Assembly (NCBI GenBank): GCA_965221855.1
Contig: CBDCSV010000001.1
Coordinates: 1-64,000, forward strand
DNA: 64,000 nt
Reading direction: 5' to 3'
From: JAJDXO01 sp965221855
GTDB lineage: Bacteria; Pseudomonadota; Alphaproteobacteria; Rhodospirillales; UBA2165
Shown: piece by piece, positions 37,087-44,485 of the stretch
Numbering within the stretch: position 1 is the first letter of the stretch
How the letters are laid out: each line of letters begins with the position of its first letter
The notes under the pieces: generated by a model
What the model saw: only the letters and a program-made list of their open reading frames with translations
Databases searched by the model: none
What the model was told of the DNA's origin: nothing
Translations under genes and position numbers: made by a program

Positions 37087-37350
37087 TCACGAATCCGGTC
37101 GAGGCCGGAAAGTCTTTCCGGACGGGCTACGGGCGCTAAGGGCAAATTGCCCCCGGCCAATATCTTCCATGCTCACAATCGCCGCCCTCCGAATGGTGAG
37201 GACGGTTCGGCACCCGTCTTTGATTCCCTCGAAGGTGATGAACACCTTGCCGCAATGGAACGTCGCCGCTTTTGCGGGTGCGCTTATAGGCGCCGAAACG
37301 ACCGCAAGAGCAACCATTAACAGCATTCGGTTGAGCCCATTAGCGCGCAT
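37087..37350 (-). CDS. Small exported protein, possibly truncated
   Basis: 87 residues with a clear signal peptide (LNRMLLMVALAVVSAPISAPAKA) followed by TFHCGKVFITFEGIKDGCRT, with two cysteines that could form a disulfide. It overlaps the end of the upstream gene by 11 bases, so the two are likely co-transcribed. The end (SPSGKTFRPRPDS) abuts degraded sequence and may not be native. Confidence 0.5.
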   Translation of the reverse strand: MRANGLNRMLLMVALAVVSAPISAPAKAATFHCGKVFITFEGIKDGCRTVLTIRRAAIVSMEDIGRGQFALSARSPSGKTFRPRPDS

Positions 37351-37864
37351 CTCTCCATTCCTTGATGGTAGCCTCGACTTCCTCGGTCGGGTCTATATCC
37401 TCATCGCCGCTGTACAGCTCGAAAGTCAGGTCGGTGATCTCATCGCCGAGTCCGGCCTCTTCGAGGCGAATAGCGTAAGCCCAAAAAGCCCAGTTCGTAT
37501 CCGTGCGGCGCTGTGCGGCGAAGAAAGCCCCCCATATTTCACGTACCTCTTCCAAAGTCGGGGCCGCGATTATTGCTTTGGCGGCATTTCTGCCTGCACC
37601 AGGCGAACGGAGCCACGCTTCCTTGTACCGTTTCGCTTCCGGTTTGTCCGCGATCCCCTTTATCAACGAAACCAATACCTTTTGACGGTCCTTCGCCAGC
37701 ACCTCAGCCTTTTCCGCCTCCTCCTGCATATTTCGAAGACGCCCGCGATTGAACAAATACCCGATCGTGCTTGCCAGCCCTCCGACAACAAGAGCCGCAA
37801 ATTCGACCATTGCGATGACAACCGCATTGCGTTCGACCCACTCCGTTGCCATCTCCCAAAACAT
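37340..37864 (-). CDS. Hypothetical membrane-anchored protein
   Basis: 174 residues. One N-terminal membrane segment (AVVIAMVEFAALVVGGLASTIGYLF), then a charged coiled-coil-like stretch (RLRNMQEEAEKAEVLAKDRQK) and a soluble C-terminal domain. No catalytic motif. It is followed by a small exported protein in an overlapping frame. Family not recognised. Confidence 0.55.
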   Translation of the reverse strand: MFWEMATEWVERNAVVIAMVEFAALVVGGLASTIGYLFNRGRLRNMQEEAEKAEVLAKDRQKVLVSLIKGIADKPEAKRYKEAWLRSPGAGRNAAKAIIAAPTLEEVREIWGAFFAAQRRTDTNWAFWAYAIRLEEAGLGDEITDLTFELYSGDEDIDPTEEVEATIKEWRDAR

Positions 37865-38649
37865 CCGCCCATTAAGCGGACGCCCCCGGCTTCGTCAACC
37901 TTGAAGAGGCCACCCGCAGCTTCCGTCAGCACTCAACACCGCGTCCCACGAAGATGCGAACTCACAGCCCGGAATGCCAATTTTGCTCGGGGCGCTTCCT
38001 GCGCGACTGGCTTCACCGCTGCAGTCGGGTCGATCCCGAATCTGCCGCGTCTGGCCGTGAGGTCTAAATGGATTTTGTCCACGGGCTTCCCCGTTGAGGC
38101 GGTCGCCCGACCCGTGTTCGTAGCCCGCATCGGGGAGCAGACCAGTGACACTTGGACCGCCGCTCATCCGACCACGCATCGAAGATCGGACGGACGTCCG
38201 CCGTAGGCTGTAAAGCCCTGGGACTTGCACCGACGCGTATCGAGTTCGTGGCGACCAGATCGACCGGCGTCGCCTTACCCGCCGCGACTTACTCGCCTGC
38301 CGGTGCAGCCGTGTCTCTGCCGCTGCCGAGCCAGCGGCATCTGCTTGCCTACCTGAGGCGCCGCATGTCGCAGAGGCGTCGATCGCTTATAACCTGAAAG
38401 TCGCAGGTTCAAGTCCTGCTCAGGATTCGGTCCAAAACGTCGAGGCGCGGATCACTGGTAGCATCGGCGAGAACCTGTCTTCCAATCTTGATTTCGACAA
38501 ATTTTCCGAACACTGAGACTCACGCAGGCTAACCTCTCGACGTTGCGCAGCACTCGGCGAATTCGCCCGCCGAGCAAATTACGGGTAGCCCGCTCGCCGC
38601 TCGCTCGAAAACTGTTCCATTGCGGTTGAAGAGGGCGCATGGCCGTGCG
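37865..38649. other. Degenerate gene-free stretch with tRNA-like scar
   Basis: No convincing gene on either strand. It contains the fMet-like 3' half remnant at 38386-38420. It marks the change from integrase scraps to the defence island. Confidence 0.55.
38386..38420 (+). other. Decayed tRNA-fMet-like 3' half
   Basis: This matches the fMet half at 5175 at 30 of 35 positions: CTTATAACCTGAAAGTCGC, then a T arm GCAGG TTCAAGT CCTGC. The acceptor end and CCA are not conserved, and the anticodon position reads TAT instead of CAT. Probably an old attachment-site remnant in the same orientation as the first. Confidence 0.6.
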
Positions 38650-39735
38650 CTAAGCGTCAAATTTGTCCTGATTTGAAATTATCGCTAACCGAACCTGACG
38701 AGCTATGACTTCTGCAAACACGCAGGGAAGCGCATTTCCCACGATCTCGCAGGCCCGCTCGAAATGAGGCGTATCGAAACGATAGTCCGGAGGAAACGTC
38801 TGCAACAACGCTGCCTCCCTAAGAGATATGGTCCGGTCTTTTTCGGGGTGACCGAACCTGCCCTTGCTAAGAGTCGTGCAACCTGCCGTAATCGTTCCCG
38901 ACGGTTCGTCCCAAACCATTCTACCGTATACATTCGAAAAGCCCTTGTAGCCGTTGCGATGGCACGGAACGCGTAGATCCTCCGGGAAATCTTCCCAATT
39001 TCCGCCCGGTCGAGAAAGCTTTAGGCGTTCGATGTTTGCTGGAGAAAGCTGTCGAACGACATGCCAATCTAGCGCCTGTGCTCCCCCTCGCTTTTTCGCC
39101 TCCGAAAAGGTAAAAGGTTCCTCCATACCCGCGATGGTGTCGCGCACGGTTCGCCACTTGGGCTTACCATCGTCGCCGGTCCTGGAGTGCGTCGCTTCGG
39201 GCATTGCTATGGAGAAGCCCAGGCCCGCAAGCATAACAAGCCTACGGCGGCGCTGCGGAACCCCATAGTCGGCAACCTGCAAAACCGACCAATTGATCTC
39301 ATAGCCCAAGGTCTCTAGCTGCTCCAACAGAGCGTTGAACAGTGGCCGACCTTTTTTCGCCAAACCTGGGACATTCTCCATCATTATCGCCCGCGGGCGG
39401 AGCTCACCGGCAAGTCTTCCAACCTCATTGACCAAGCTGTTTCGCTCATCCTCTTTGCGCCACTTGGACGTGAGGCTTGAAAATCCTTGACAAGGCGGGC
39501 AGGCCGCAAGGACATCGACCTTCCCTCCGGTCAAAGGAATCAGCATGGCTCCGGTGACCGTTCGAACATCCTGGCGAAAGATCTGCACTGTTGGATGGTT
39601 GGCCTTGAAAGTCGCAGCGGCATGCGGCTCCACCTCCACGGCGGCCACGGTGTTAAATCCCGCCTCTTTCAGCCCCACCGCGAGACCGCCCCCGCCCGCG
39701 AAAATCTCTACAGCGGTATGCCGACCTCCACTCAT
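38650..39735 (-). CDS. DNA cytosine-5 methyltransferase (Dcm family)
   Basis: 361 residues from the ATG at 39735, whose ATGA overlaps the stop of the upstream ATPase. The motifs are in order: IFAGGGGLAVGL (motif I), CPPCQGFSS with the catalytic cysteine (Cys82), MENVPGL (motif VI, ~120), DYGVPQRRRRLVML (motif VIII), a target-recognition region, and GNALPCVFAEVIA (motif X). It methylates the 5 position of cytosine in a specific sequence, which cannot be predicted here. Being coupled to the GHKL-nuclease gene and near a Vsr gene, it is probably the protective methylase of a restriction system. Confidence 0.95.
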   Translation of the reverse strand: MSGGRHTAVEIFAGGGGLAVGLKEAGFNTVAAVEVEPHAAATFKANHPTVQIFRQDVRTVTGAMLIPLTGGKVDVLAACPPCQGFSSLTSKWRKEDERNSLVNEVGRLAGELRPRAIMMENVPGLAKKGRPLFNALLEQLETLGYEINWSVLQVADYGVPQRRRRLVMLAGLGFSIAMPEATHSRTGDDGKPKWRTVRDTIAGMEEPFTFSEAKKRGGAQALDWHVVRQLSPANIERLKLSRPGGNWEDFPEDLRVPCHRNGYKGFSNVYGRMVWDEPSGTITAGCTTLSKGRFGHPEKDRTISLREAALLQTFPPDYRFDTPHFERACEIVGNALPCVFAEVIARQVRLAIISNQDKFDA

Positions 39736-41906
39736 TTGCTCACCGCCAGTTGCTTTTGCCTCTTTGCCTCGGCTAGGAACTCCTGATGCATGTGTTCTGT
39801 TCTTCGGAGGAACCCCCTCCAAGTGATGTGCTCAACAGTCCTATCGGTCTTGTAGGTGGTGAAGGCTCGCAACTGTGATCCGCTCAGTCCAATTTTGTCG
39901 CACACCAATGTGACCGTGAAAGTCTTAAAAATTTCCTTGAATTCCTCATGCCCCTGGAGATTGAGGAAACGGTCCATCTGGTCGATGTAAAGCTGGATGC
40001 GTTCCCATTCGTCATTTTCCAGTTTGTGTTTGGGACGCTTGATCTCAATGATCTGAAGCCCGAAGTCGTCGGCGGATAGAACGAAATCGGGCCGCTTGCG
40101 CTCGGCATCCTTCTCAAACGGCTCCAATCGTATCTGAATTCCGGTCTGCTCTTCGAAGAACTTCTCAAATTCCGACTTGAGTGTAGAGAGTTGCTGGTTT
40201 GACGTAATGGGCGACCAAAGCGGATTTACCAACCAAGGCGCTTCCTCAATAGAGTCTTGGAGCGCCTGTTCGAGGGTCTCCCCCTTGTCCTTGAGTTCAA
40301 TTATCCGCTCGATGACCTTCACGCGCTTTTCAGCAATCATGCCGTAGGACGATAGTTCAGCGACTCTCGCAGTTCGAAGGATCGTCGCCATTACCGCTAT
40401 TGCGGCCTCTTCCTCGCTGGCCGCGCGTTTCAGCGCGTCGTCCAGAATGACGTGAGGACCGAGGGCGAGGCTGTACTGGACGAGCGAGTTGACGTACGCC
40501 TTATCCTTAGCCTCTGCGGGACGGAGACGCTCGCCCATCAAACGCGCCAACTCCATCGTTTTCTCGCGGATCTCCTTCCAACGGTCTCCAGGGTAGGCTT
40601 CCTCGACCTTTTTCAGAACTTGGCCCGTTTCAAGGAATTCTTCCCAGACTCTCTTCTTCTCCGGCTCGCGCGACCGCGTTCCGACCAAGGCGACGATGCC
40701 TTGACCCCAAAACTCGAACTCGCTGCCGAGTTCGTCTGACCAGAGGATGTCCCGGCGGTCCGTTTGGATTAAGTCCTCGTCTTCGTCCAGCCAGTCCGCG
40801 TGAAGCTCGCCAACAAGATAAGTGCGCACGCTGTGCTCACCTGTGAACCCGGACTTGCGGTTGAAAACCGCAGACTGGGCAGCAATTTTTCCGCGGCAGT
40901 AGATTCGGATCCCCGCCATTAGGTCGTCTCTGTAGGACTCTCTCGCATAGGCGACCCAGCCCTTGACCGGATAGAAATTTCCATTTGCCGAGATGAACCC
41001 GGCGGTAGCACCGGGTACGTTGTTTCCCGCCTCATCCTTCGCCGTGAACTCGCCTTGGCGTGAAGGATCCACGGCTTCCGTTGTGGGGCCATTGAGAATG
41101 ATCTTGGTATTGGGCATGGTGGCGATAGCAAAGTCACCAACAACCCGCTCGCGACCGTCGCTACCAGGTGCTTTGGTCGTGTCCACTAACCTGATCTTCC
41201 AGTCAACCGAAGCGACCCCGAAGCGCTGCGCAAGCTGGCGGGAGAAGGTCTCCATGTCCGGCACTTGCCGCCGGTTGAATTCACGCAAAACTATTCTTGT
41301 GCCGGCTTCCGGCTGGACAGTCTCGTCAAGTGCACCGACCTCCGGCTCATAACTTCCGTCCTCGTCCGTCAGGATTTCGCTGCGCCGCATAGTGAAGTGA
41401 GCGGTTTTGTAGCCGCGTGCCGGCTTGCCGTTTTCGTCCTCGCCGTCGATCTCATCGCCTCCCGAGGAGATGATTTCCAGCTCCTCGCAGATACCAAACG
41501 GCGCGAGCTTCCCCACCCCCTTGCGTCCCATCACACGCCTTTTGAACCTCGAGGTCCTGTCGCCCCGCTTTGGATCCTTTCGACGCTCACTCCCGACCGT
41601 CAGATAGAACGGATTCACGACATCAGGCTGCATCCCATGCCCCTTGTCGTGCACCGTGATGGAATATCCGCTATCAGAAACGACCCCCTTAGACAGCGAC
41701 GCCAAGGTAACGCCCATGGGCGCCTCTACCGTGACCTCTTCAGCGTCTGCGTCGTAGCCATTGGCCACGAGCTCAGCGATGACTGCGGAGACCTTGTCGT
41801 ACAATTTCACGCCTAGCTTATCGACGGTCATTCTTGAGATGGTCATACGGTACTTGCCGCGCTCACCACTCGATCCCGTCTCTGCGGTCGTATTCTCCCC
41901 CGTCAT
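39732..41906 (-). CDS. MORC/MutL-like GHKL ATPase with PD-(D/E)XK-like nuclease tail
   Basis: 724 residues. The N-terminal GHKL ATPase shows AVIAELVANGYDADAEE (N box), ITVHDKGHGMQP (DxGxG) and RRVMGRKGVGKLAPFG (G2 box). A long middle region resembles the S5-like and linker parts of MORC/MutL ATPases. Near the C-terminus RPDFVLSADDFGLQIIEIKRP (~607-622) fits a PD-(D/E)XK nuclease site (Asp ... Glu-x-Lys). The gene overlaps by 4 bases both the ribbon-helix-helix gene upstream and dcm downstream. Prokaryotic MORC-like ATPases are known in restriction-modification loci with Dcm and Vsr partners (work of Iyer, Abhiman and Aravind); this protein is probably the restriction component. Confidence 0.85.
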   Translation of the reverse strand: MTGENTTAETGSSGERGKYRMTISRMTVDKLGVKLYDKVSAVIAELVANGYDADAEEVTVEAPMGVTLASLSKGVVSDSGYSITVHDKGHGMQPDVVNPFYLTVGSERRKDPKRGDRTSRFKRRVMGRKGVGKLAPFGICEELEIISSGGDEIDGEDENGKPARGYKTAHFTMRRSEILTDEDGSYEPEVGALDETVQPEAGTRIVLREFNRRQVPDMETFSRQLAQRFGVASVDWKIRLVDTTKAPGSDGRERVVGDFAIATMPNTKIILNGPTTEAVDPSRQGEFTAKDEAGNNVPGATAGFISANGNFYPVKGWVAYARESYRDDLMAGIRIYCRGKIAAQSAVFNRKSGFTGEHSVRTYLVGELHADWLDEDEDLIQTDRRDILWSDELGSEFEFWGQGIVALVGTRSREPEKKRVWEEFLETGQVLKKVEEAYPGDRWKEIREKTMELARLMGERLRPAEAKDKAYVNSLVQYSLALGPHVILDDALKRAASEEEAAIAVMATILRTARVAELSSYGMIAEKRVKVIERIIELKDKGETLEQALQDSIEEAPWLVNPLWSPITSNQQLSTLKSEFEKFFEEQTGIQIRLEPFEKDAERKRPDFVLSADDFGLQIIEIKRPKHKLENDEWERIQLYIDQMDRFLNLQGHEEFKEIFKTFTVTLVCDKIGLSGSQLRAFTTYKTDRTVEHITWRGFLRRTEHMHQEFLAEAKRQKQLAVSK

Positions 41907-42103
41907 TCCTGTCCTCTCCTGCGGCGACCAGCCACCTCCTCATCCGTCATGTCAAACCCGATGGAGCGCAACGCTTCCAGAACGATCGTCCGCTTGGTTC
42001 GGCCTGTCTGGGCCGCTCGCACATCCAGCTCGCGCTTTACACGCCGTGGAACGGTCACTTGTAGTGGGACCTCAACAGTTGCGTCGCTTCGTCGTGCCGG
42101 CAT
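41903..42103 (-). CDS. Ribbon-helix-helix (CopG-like) small protein
   Basis: 66 residues. After a short basic N-terminus the segment PLQVTVPRRVKRELDVRAAQTGRTKRTIVLEALRSIGF has the strand-helix-helix pattern of CopG/Arc DNA-binding proteins. It is the first gene of the minus-strand operon and overlaps the ATPase start (ATGA). An inverted repeat sits about 14 bases upstream. By analogy with control proteins of restriction systems it may regulate the operon; this is inference. Confidence 0.75.
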   Translation of the reverse strand: MPARRSDATVEVPLQVTVPRRVKRELDVRAAQTGRTKRTIVLEALRSIGFDMTDEEVAGRRRRGQE

Positions 42104-42116
42104 ATCGTGCCCCCTT

Positions 42117-42136
42117 CATGAAAACAGCATTTCATG
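42117..42136. promoter_or_regulatory. Inverted repeat upstream of the RHH gene
   Basis: CATGAAA (42117-42123) and TTTCATG (42130-42136) separated by 6 bases, between the divergent RHH and vsr genes. Candidate operator for the RHH protein. Confidence 0.5.
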
Positions 42137-42166
42137 ATCGACTGGTTGGTGGAAGACAAATTTAAG

Positions 42167-42177
42167 CCCTTAAAGGG
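42167..42177. promoter_or_regulatory. Palindrome upstream of vsr
   Basis: CCCTT-A-AAGGG, 39 bases before the vsr start, in an AT-richer stretch that probably holds the divergent promoters. Confidence 0.4.
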
Positions 42178-42215
42178 AGTTGTTGAGCGCCGCAGCGACG
42201 CTATAGGCTACGAAG

Positions 42216-42629
42216 ATGGACACCCTCTCGCCGGAAAAGCGTAGCGAAATCATGGCCCGTGTGCGGTCGAAAGACACAAATCCCGAGATGGCCGTGCGCC
42301 GCTACCTACACAATCATGGCCTCAGGTATCGCCTACACAAGCGTGACCTTCCAGGCTGTCCAGATCTGGTTTTCTCATCTCGGCGTGTTGCGGTGTTCGT
42401 CCATGGCTGTTTCTGGCATCGTCACCTGGGATGCCGCAAGACGACGATGCCAGCCAGTCGGGTGGAGTTTTGGCGCGAGAAGTTCGACACGACTGTAGAG
42501 CGGGATGCCAAGGCTCAGGCGGAATTGCGTCAGGCGGGATGGACCGTGTTGCTGATTTGGGAATGCGAGGTAACGCCGCAAGGCCTCGACAGGCTCCTTC
42601 ACCAAATCCGTTCGCGACCTATCCAGTAG
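42216..42629 (+). CDS. vsr: Vsr-family DNA mismatch endonuclease
   Basis: 137 residues, the normal length of very-short-patch repair endonucleases. These nick DNA at T:G mismatches made when methylcytosine deaminates. Visible are SPEKRSEIMARVRSKDTNPE (N-terminus), LPGCPDLVFSSRRVAVFVHGCFWHRH (catalytic Asp and metal/His region, zinc-site Cys/His) and CRKTTMPASRVEFWREKF. It is transcribed away from the dcm operon across a 112-base divergent promoter region, consistent with repairing damage caused by that methylase. Some Vsr-like proteins in restriction loci are thought to be restriction nucleases; here the sequence looks like ordinary Vsr. Confidence 0.93.
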   Translation: MDTLSPEKRSEIMARVRSKDTNPEMAVRRYLHNHGLRYRLHKRDLPGCPDLVFSSRRVAVFVHGCFWHRHLGCRKTTMPASRVEFWREKFDTTVERDAKAQAELRQAGWTVLLIWECEVTPQGLDRLLHQIRSRPIQ

Positions 42630-43464
42630 CAGGATGAATGGTGTGGACAGCGAACTGATCCTGTTGCTGTAGTGAAGCGCCGACCGGGCGGCGCGGCGGA
42701 GTTGCCCCGCTGCGTCCGGGAATTGGAGCCACGTGGGACGGATGGTCTACACCAAACCACGGTCGGTGCCCTACCGTTGATTCACGATCGCCCGTGGTCG
42801 AGCCTGTCTCTGTTGACTACGCCCCTATGAACCGGCAAAGGCAAAGCAGAGGATCATCTACGAACATCAGAAGTTCGGCCACATGGGCTCGAACCTCGGC
42901 GTCTGTACAGGGTTCGACGACGATGCTCGTCGGGCCCGTCCCGATTTCGAATTCACACAGTGTGGTCCTTCCGGCCCCTACATCCAGCACCGGGCTTGGA
43001 CGCTGCAAATCGGGGCCTGAAACGGTCAGGTCCGCGATCTAACAAATGCTACGGGAAGTATCCCGCGCGCGGTCGTGAACGCTTCCTGAACGACTCCGTG
43101 TTCGCCCGGCTCAGGCGGGTGCTGAACGAAGCCGTCGATGCCGGAACCGTCCCACCCGTGGCAGCTACAGCGAGTCCTCGCCGGTGATCGGCAAGCTCGC
43201 TATCGGGACGACGGCAAGATTTGCGCATCTCGCGCAGGATTCGATCCATGAGGCGGCGGAACGGATTGCTGTCAGCATCGCCATGGACATTGTGTAGCGG
43301 CCGTGACTCCTTGCCTTGCCGGCTCCCCGTCGCTCCTTGATTCGGCGGTAGCCCTAAACCGCATGTCCAACCTGTCACCTATCCGCATCTCCCAACGCCC
43401 AGTCCGCCAGCGTGGGACCATCGCGCCTGTAGCCCGCACCAAAGGAGCATGATAGGGTTCGAAC
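42630..43464. other. Degraded stretch with integrase remnant
   Basis: Apart from the integrase pieces at 43071-43297 no gene is recognised. The minus-strand frame 42817-43008 is open but has no supporting features. Confidence 0.5.
43071..43297 (+). pseudogene. Frameshifted P4-type integrase remnant
   Basis: One frame reads ERFLNDSVFARLRRVLNEAV (the start of the catalytic domain). A second frame then reads SPVIGKLAIGTTARFAHLA, QDSIHEAAERIAVSIAMDIV and a stop at 43295-43297, matching the end of P4-type integrases. The middle of the catalytic domain is missing and the frames do not join. Confidence 0.75.
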
Positions 43465-43677
43465 ATGACCAAGGTACTGCATAAACCGGGTTCCACCGCG
43501 ACGGCCGCCGCGAACGGCCGGCTCGCGGAAGCCGCGCATTTGCAGGCGATCGAGGGCAGTCCGCTGACAGCGGAGGAGATCGCCATGTTCGAGCGCGAGG
43601 GATGGCCGCCCGAGCGGCGCCGCGCCCATATCCTGAGCCGGATCAAGGACCGCGACCGCACCGCCGCGGCGGAATGA
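43465..43677 (+). CDS. Antitoxin of a Fic system (VbhA-like)
   Basis: 70 residues. The segment NGRLAEAAHLQAIEGSPLT resembles the inhibitory helix of class I Fic antitoxins, which ends in xxxEG; the preceding Ser/Thr of the usual motif is not obvious here. The C-terminal part (FEREGWPPERRRAHILSRI) is typical of small proteins encoded before Fic. Its stop overlaps the Fic start (ATGA). With the toxin now truncated it is an orphan antitoxin. Confidence 0.7.
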   Translation: MTKVLHKPGSTATAAANGRLAEAAHLQAIEGSPLTAEEIAMFEREGWPPERRRAHILSRIKDRDRTAAAE

Positions 43678-44057
43678 GCGACCGTGACTACTGCTATCCG
43701 CCCGACTACACCGTTCTCCGCAACAGGCTGGACATCCGGGACGCCCCGGCGCTGGAGGCGGCCGAGCGCGAGTTGGTCGCCCAGCGCCTTCTTGAGCCCG
43801 TCCCGGCGGGCGACTTCGATCTTGCCCACCTGAAGGCGATCCACCGCCACCTGTTCCAGGACGTCTACGCCTGGGCGGGCGAGGTCCGCACAGTCGAGAT
43901 CGCCAAGGACGGGAGCCGGTTCCAGCCGAGACGTTTCATCGAGACGGGCATGGCGGACATCCACCGCCGCATCGTGGCGGCCGGGTATTTCGCTGGACTG
44001 GGGCCGGACGGGTTCGCCGAGGGCGCGGGACCGGTGCATGGACAACATCTTCATTGA
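43674..44057 (+). pseudogene. fic: Fic-family AMP-transferase toxin, truncated by IS3 remnant
   Basis: The intact part begins MSDRDYCYPPDYTVLRNRLD and contains LAHLKAIHRHLFQDVYAWAGEVRTV and the flap-like segment IAKDGSRFQ, all typical of Fic proteins. At about 44025 the sequence switches to IS3-type transposase DNA in another frame, so the active-site motif HPFxxGNGR is missing and the protein stops at 44057. The toxin is therefore dead. Confidence 0.85.
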
Positions 44058-44277
44058 GCGGCTTTGGCGCTCTCTCAAGTACGAGGCGGTTCACCTGCAC
44101 GAGTTGACCGACGGCTTCCACGCCGAGAGGGTCATTAGCGAATGGATCGGGTTCTACAACACCGAGCGGCCCCATTCGTCGCTCGGAGGCAAAACACCAG
44201 CGGAAGCCTACACGGCGGGGCAGCCCGTAGATATGGTGGACAAGGCTGACGCATTGCCCACATCCCCACAGGCGTAG
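44022..44277 (+). pseudogene. C-terminal remnant of an IS3-family transposase (OrfB)
   Basis: MDNIFIERLWRSLKYEAVHL, then SEWIGFYNTERPHSSLGGKTPAEAY is the conserved end of the IS3-family integrase core, including the third catalytic glutamate in FIERLWRSLKYE. The rest of the transposase and the left IS end are missing; the junction with fic lies between about 44022 and 44037. A right IS end may lie before 44380 but could not be fixed. Confidence 0.85.
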
Positions 44278-44485
44278 CAACAGCAATCAGATATGATAAA
44301 CAGGATTCTGGCGGCATGATCAGAAAGCGGAATATACCTTAGCGAGGCTGTCAGACTGTCCAAACAAGTGAGGCCCCCTCAGTTTTGGGTCATGTGTATG
44401 CTCCACTCGCGTTAGAGTCGGGATGCTATTGGCTGCGCTCTGGCTTCTCAGCAGATCCTCGATGCGTCCGGAGGCAACGCTTCGA

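Noticed and set aside
37169..38206. 345-codon plus-strand frame
   Set aside because: It crosses the two better-supported minus-strand genes and then non-coding DNA; composition is not protein-like.
42817..43008. 63-codon minus-strand gene
   Set aside because: No ribosome site, no family, and it lies in otherwise degraded DNA with integrase remnants.
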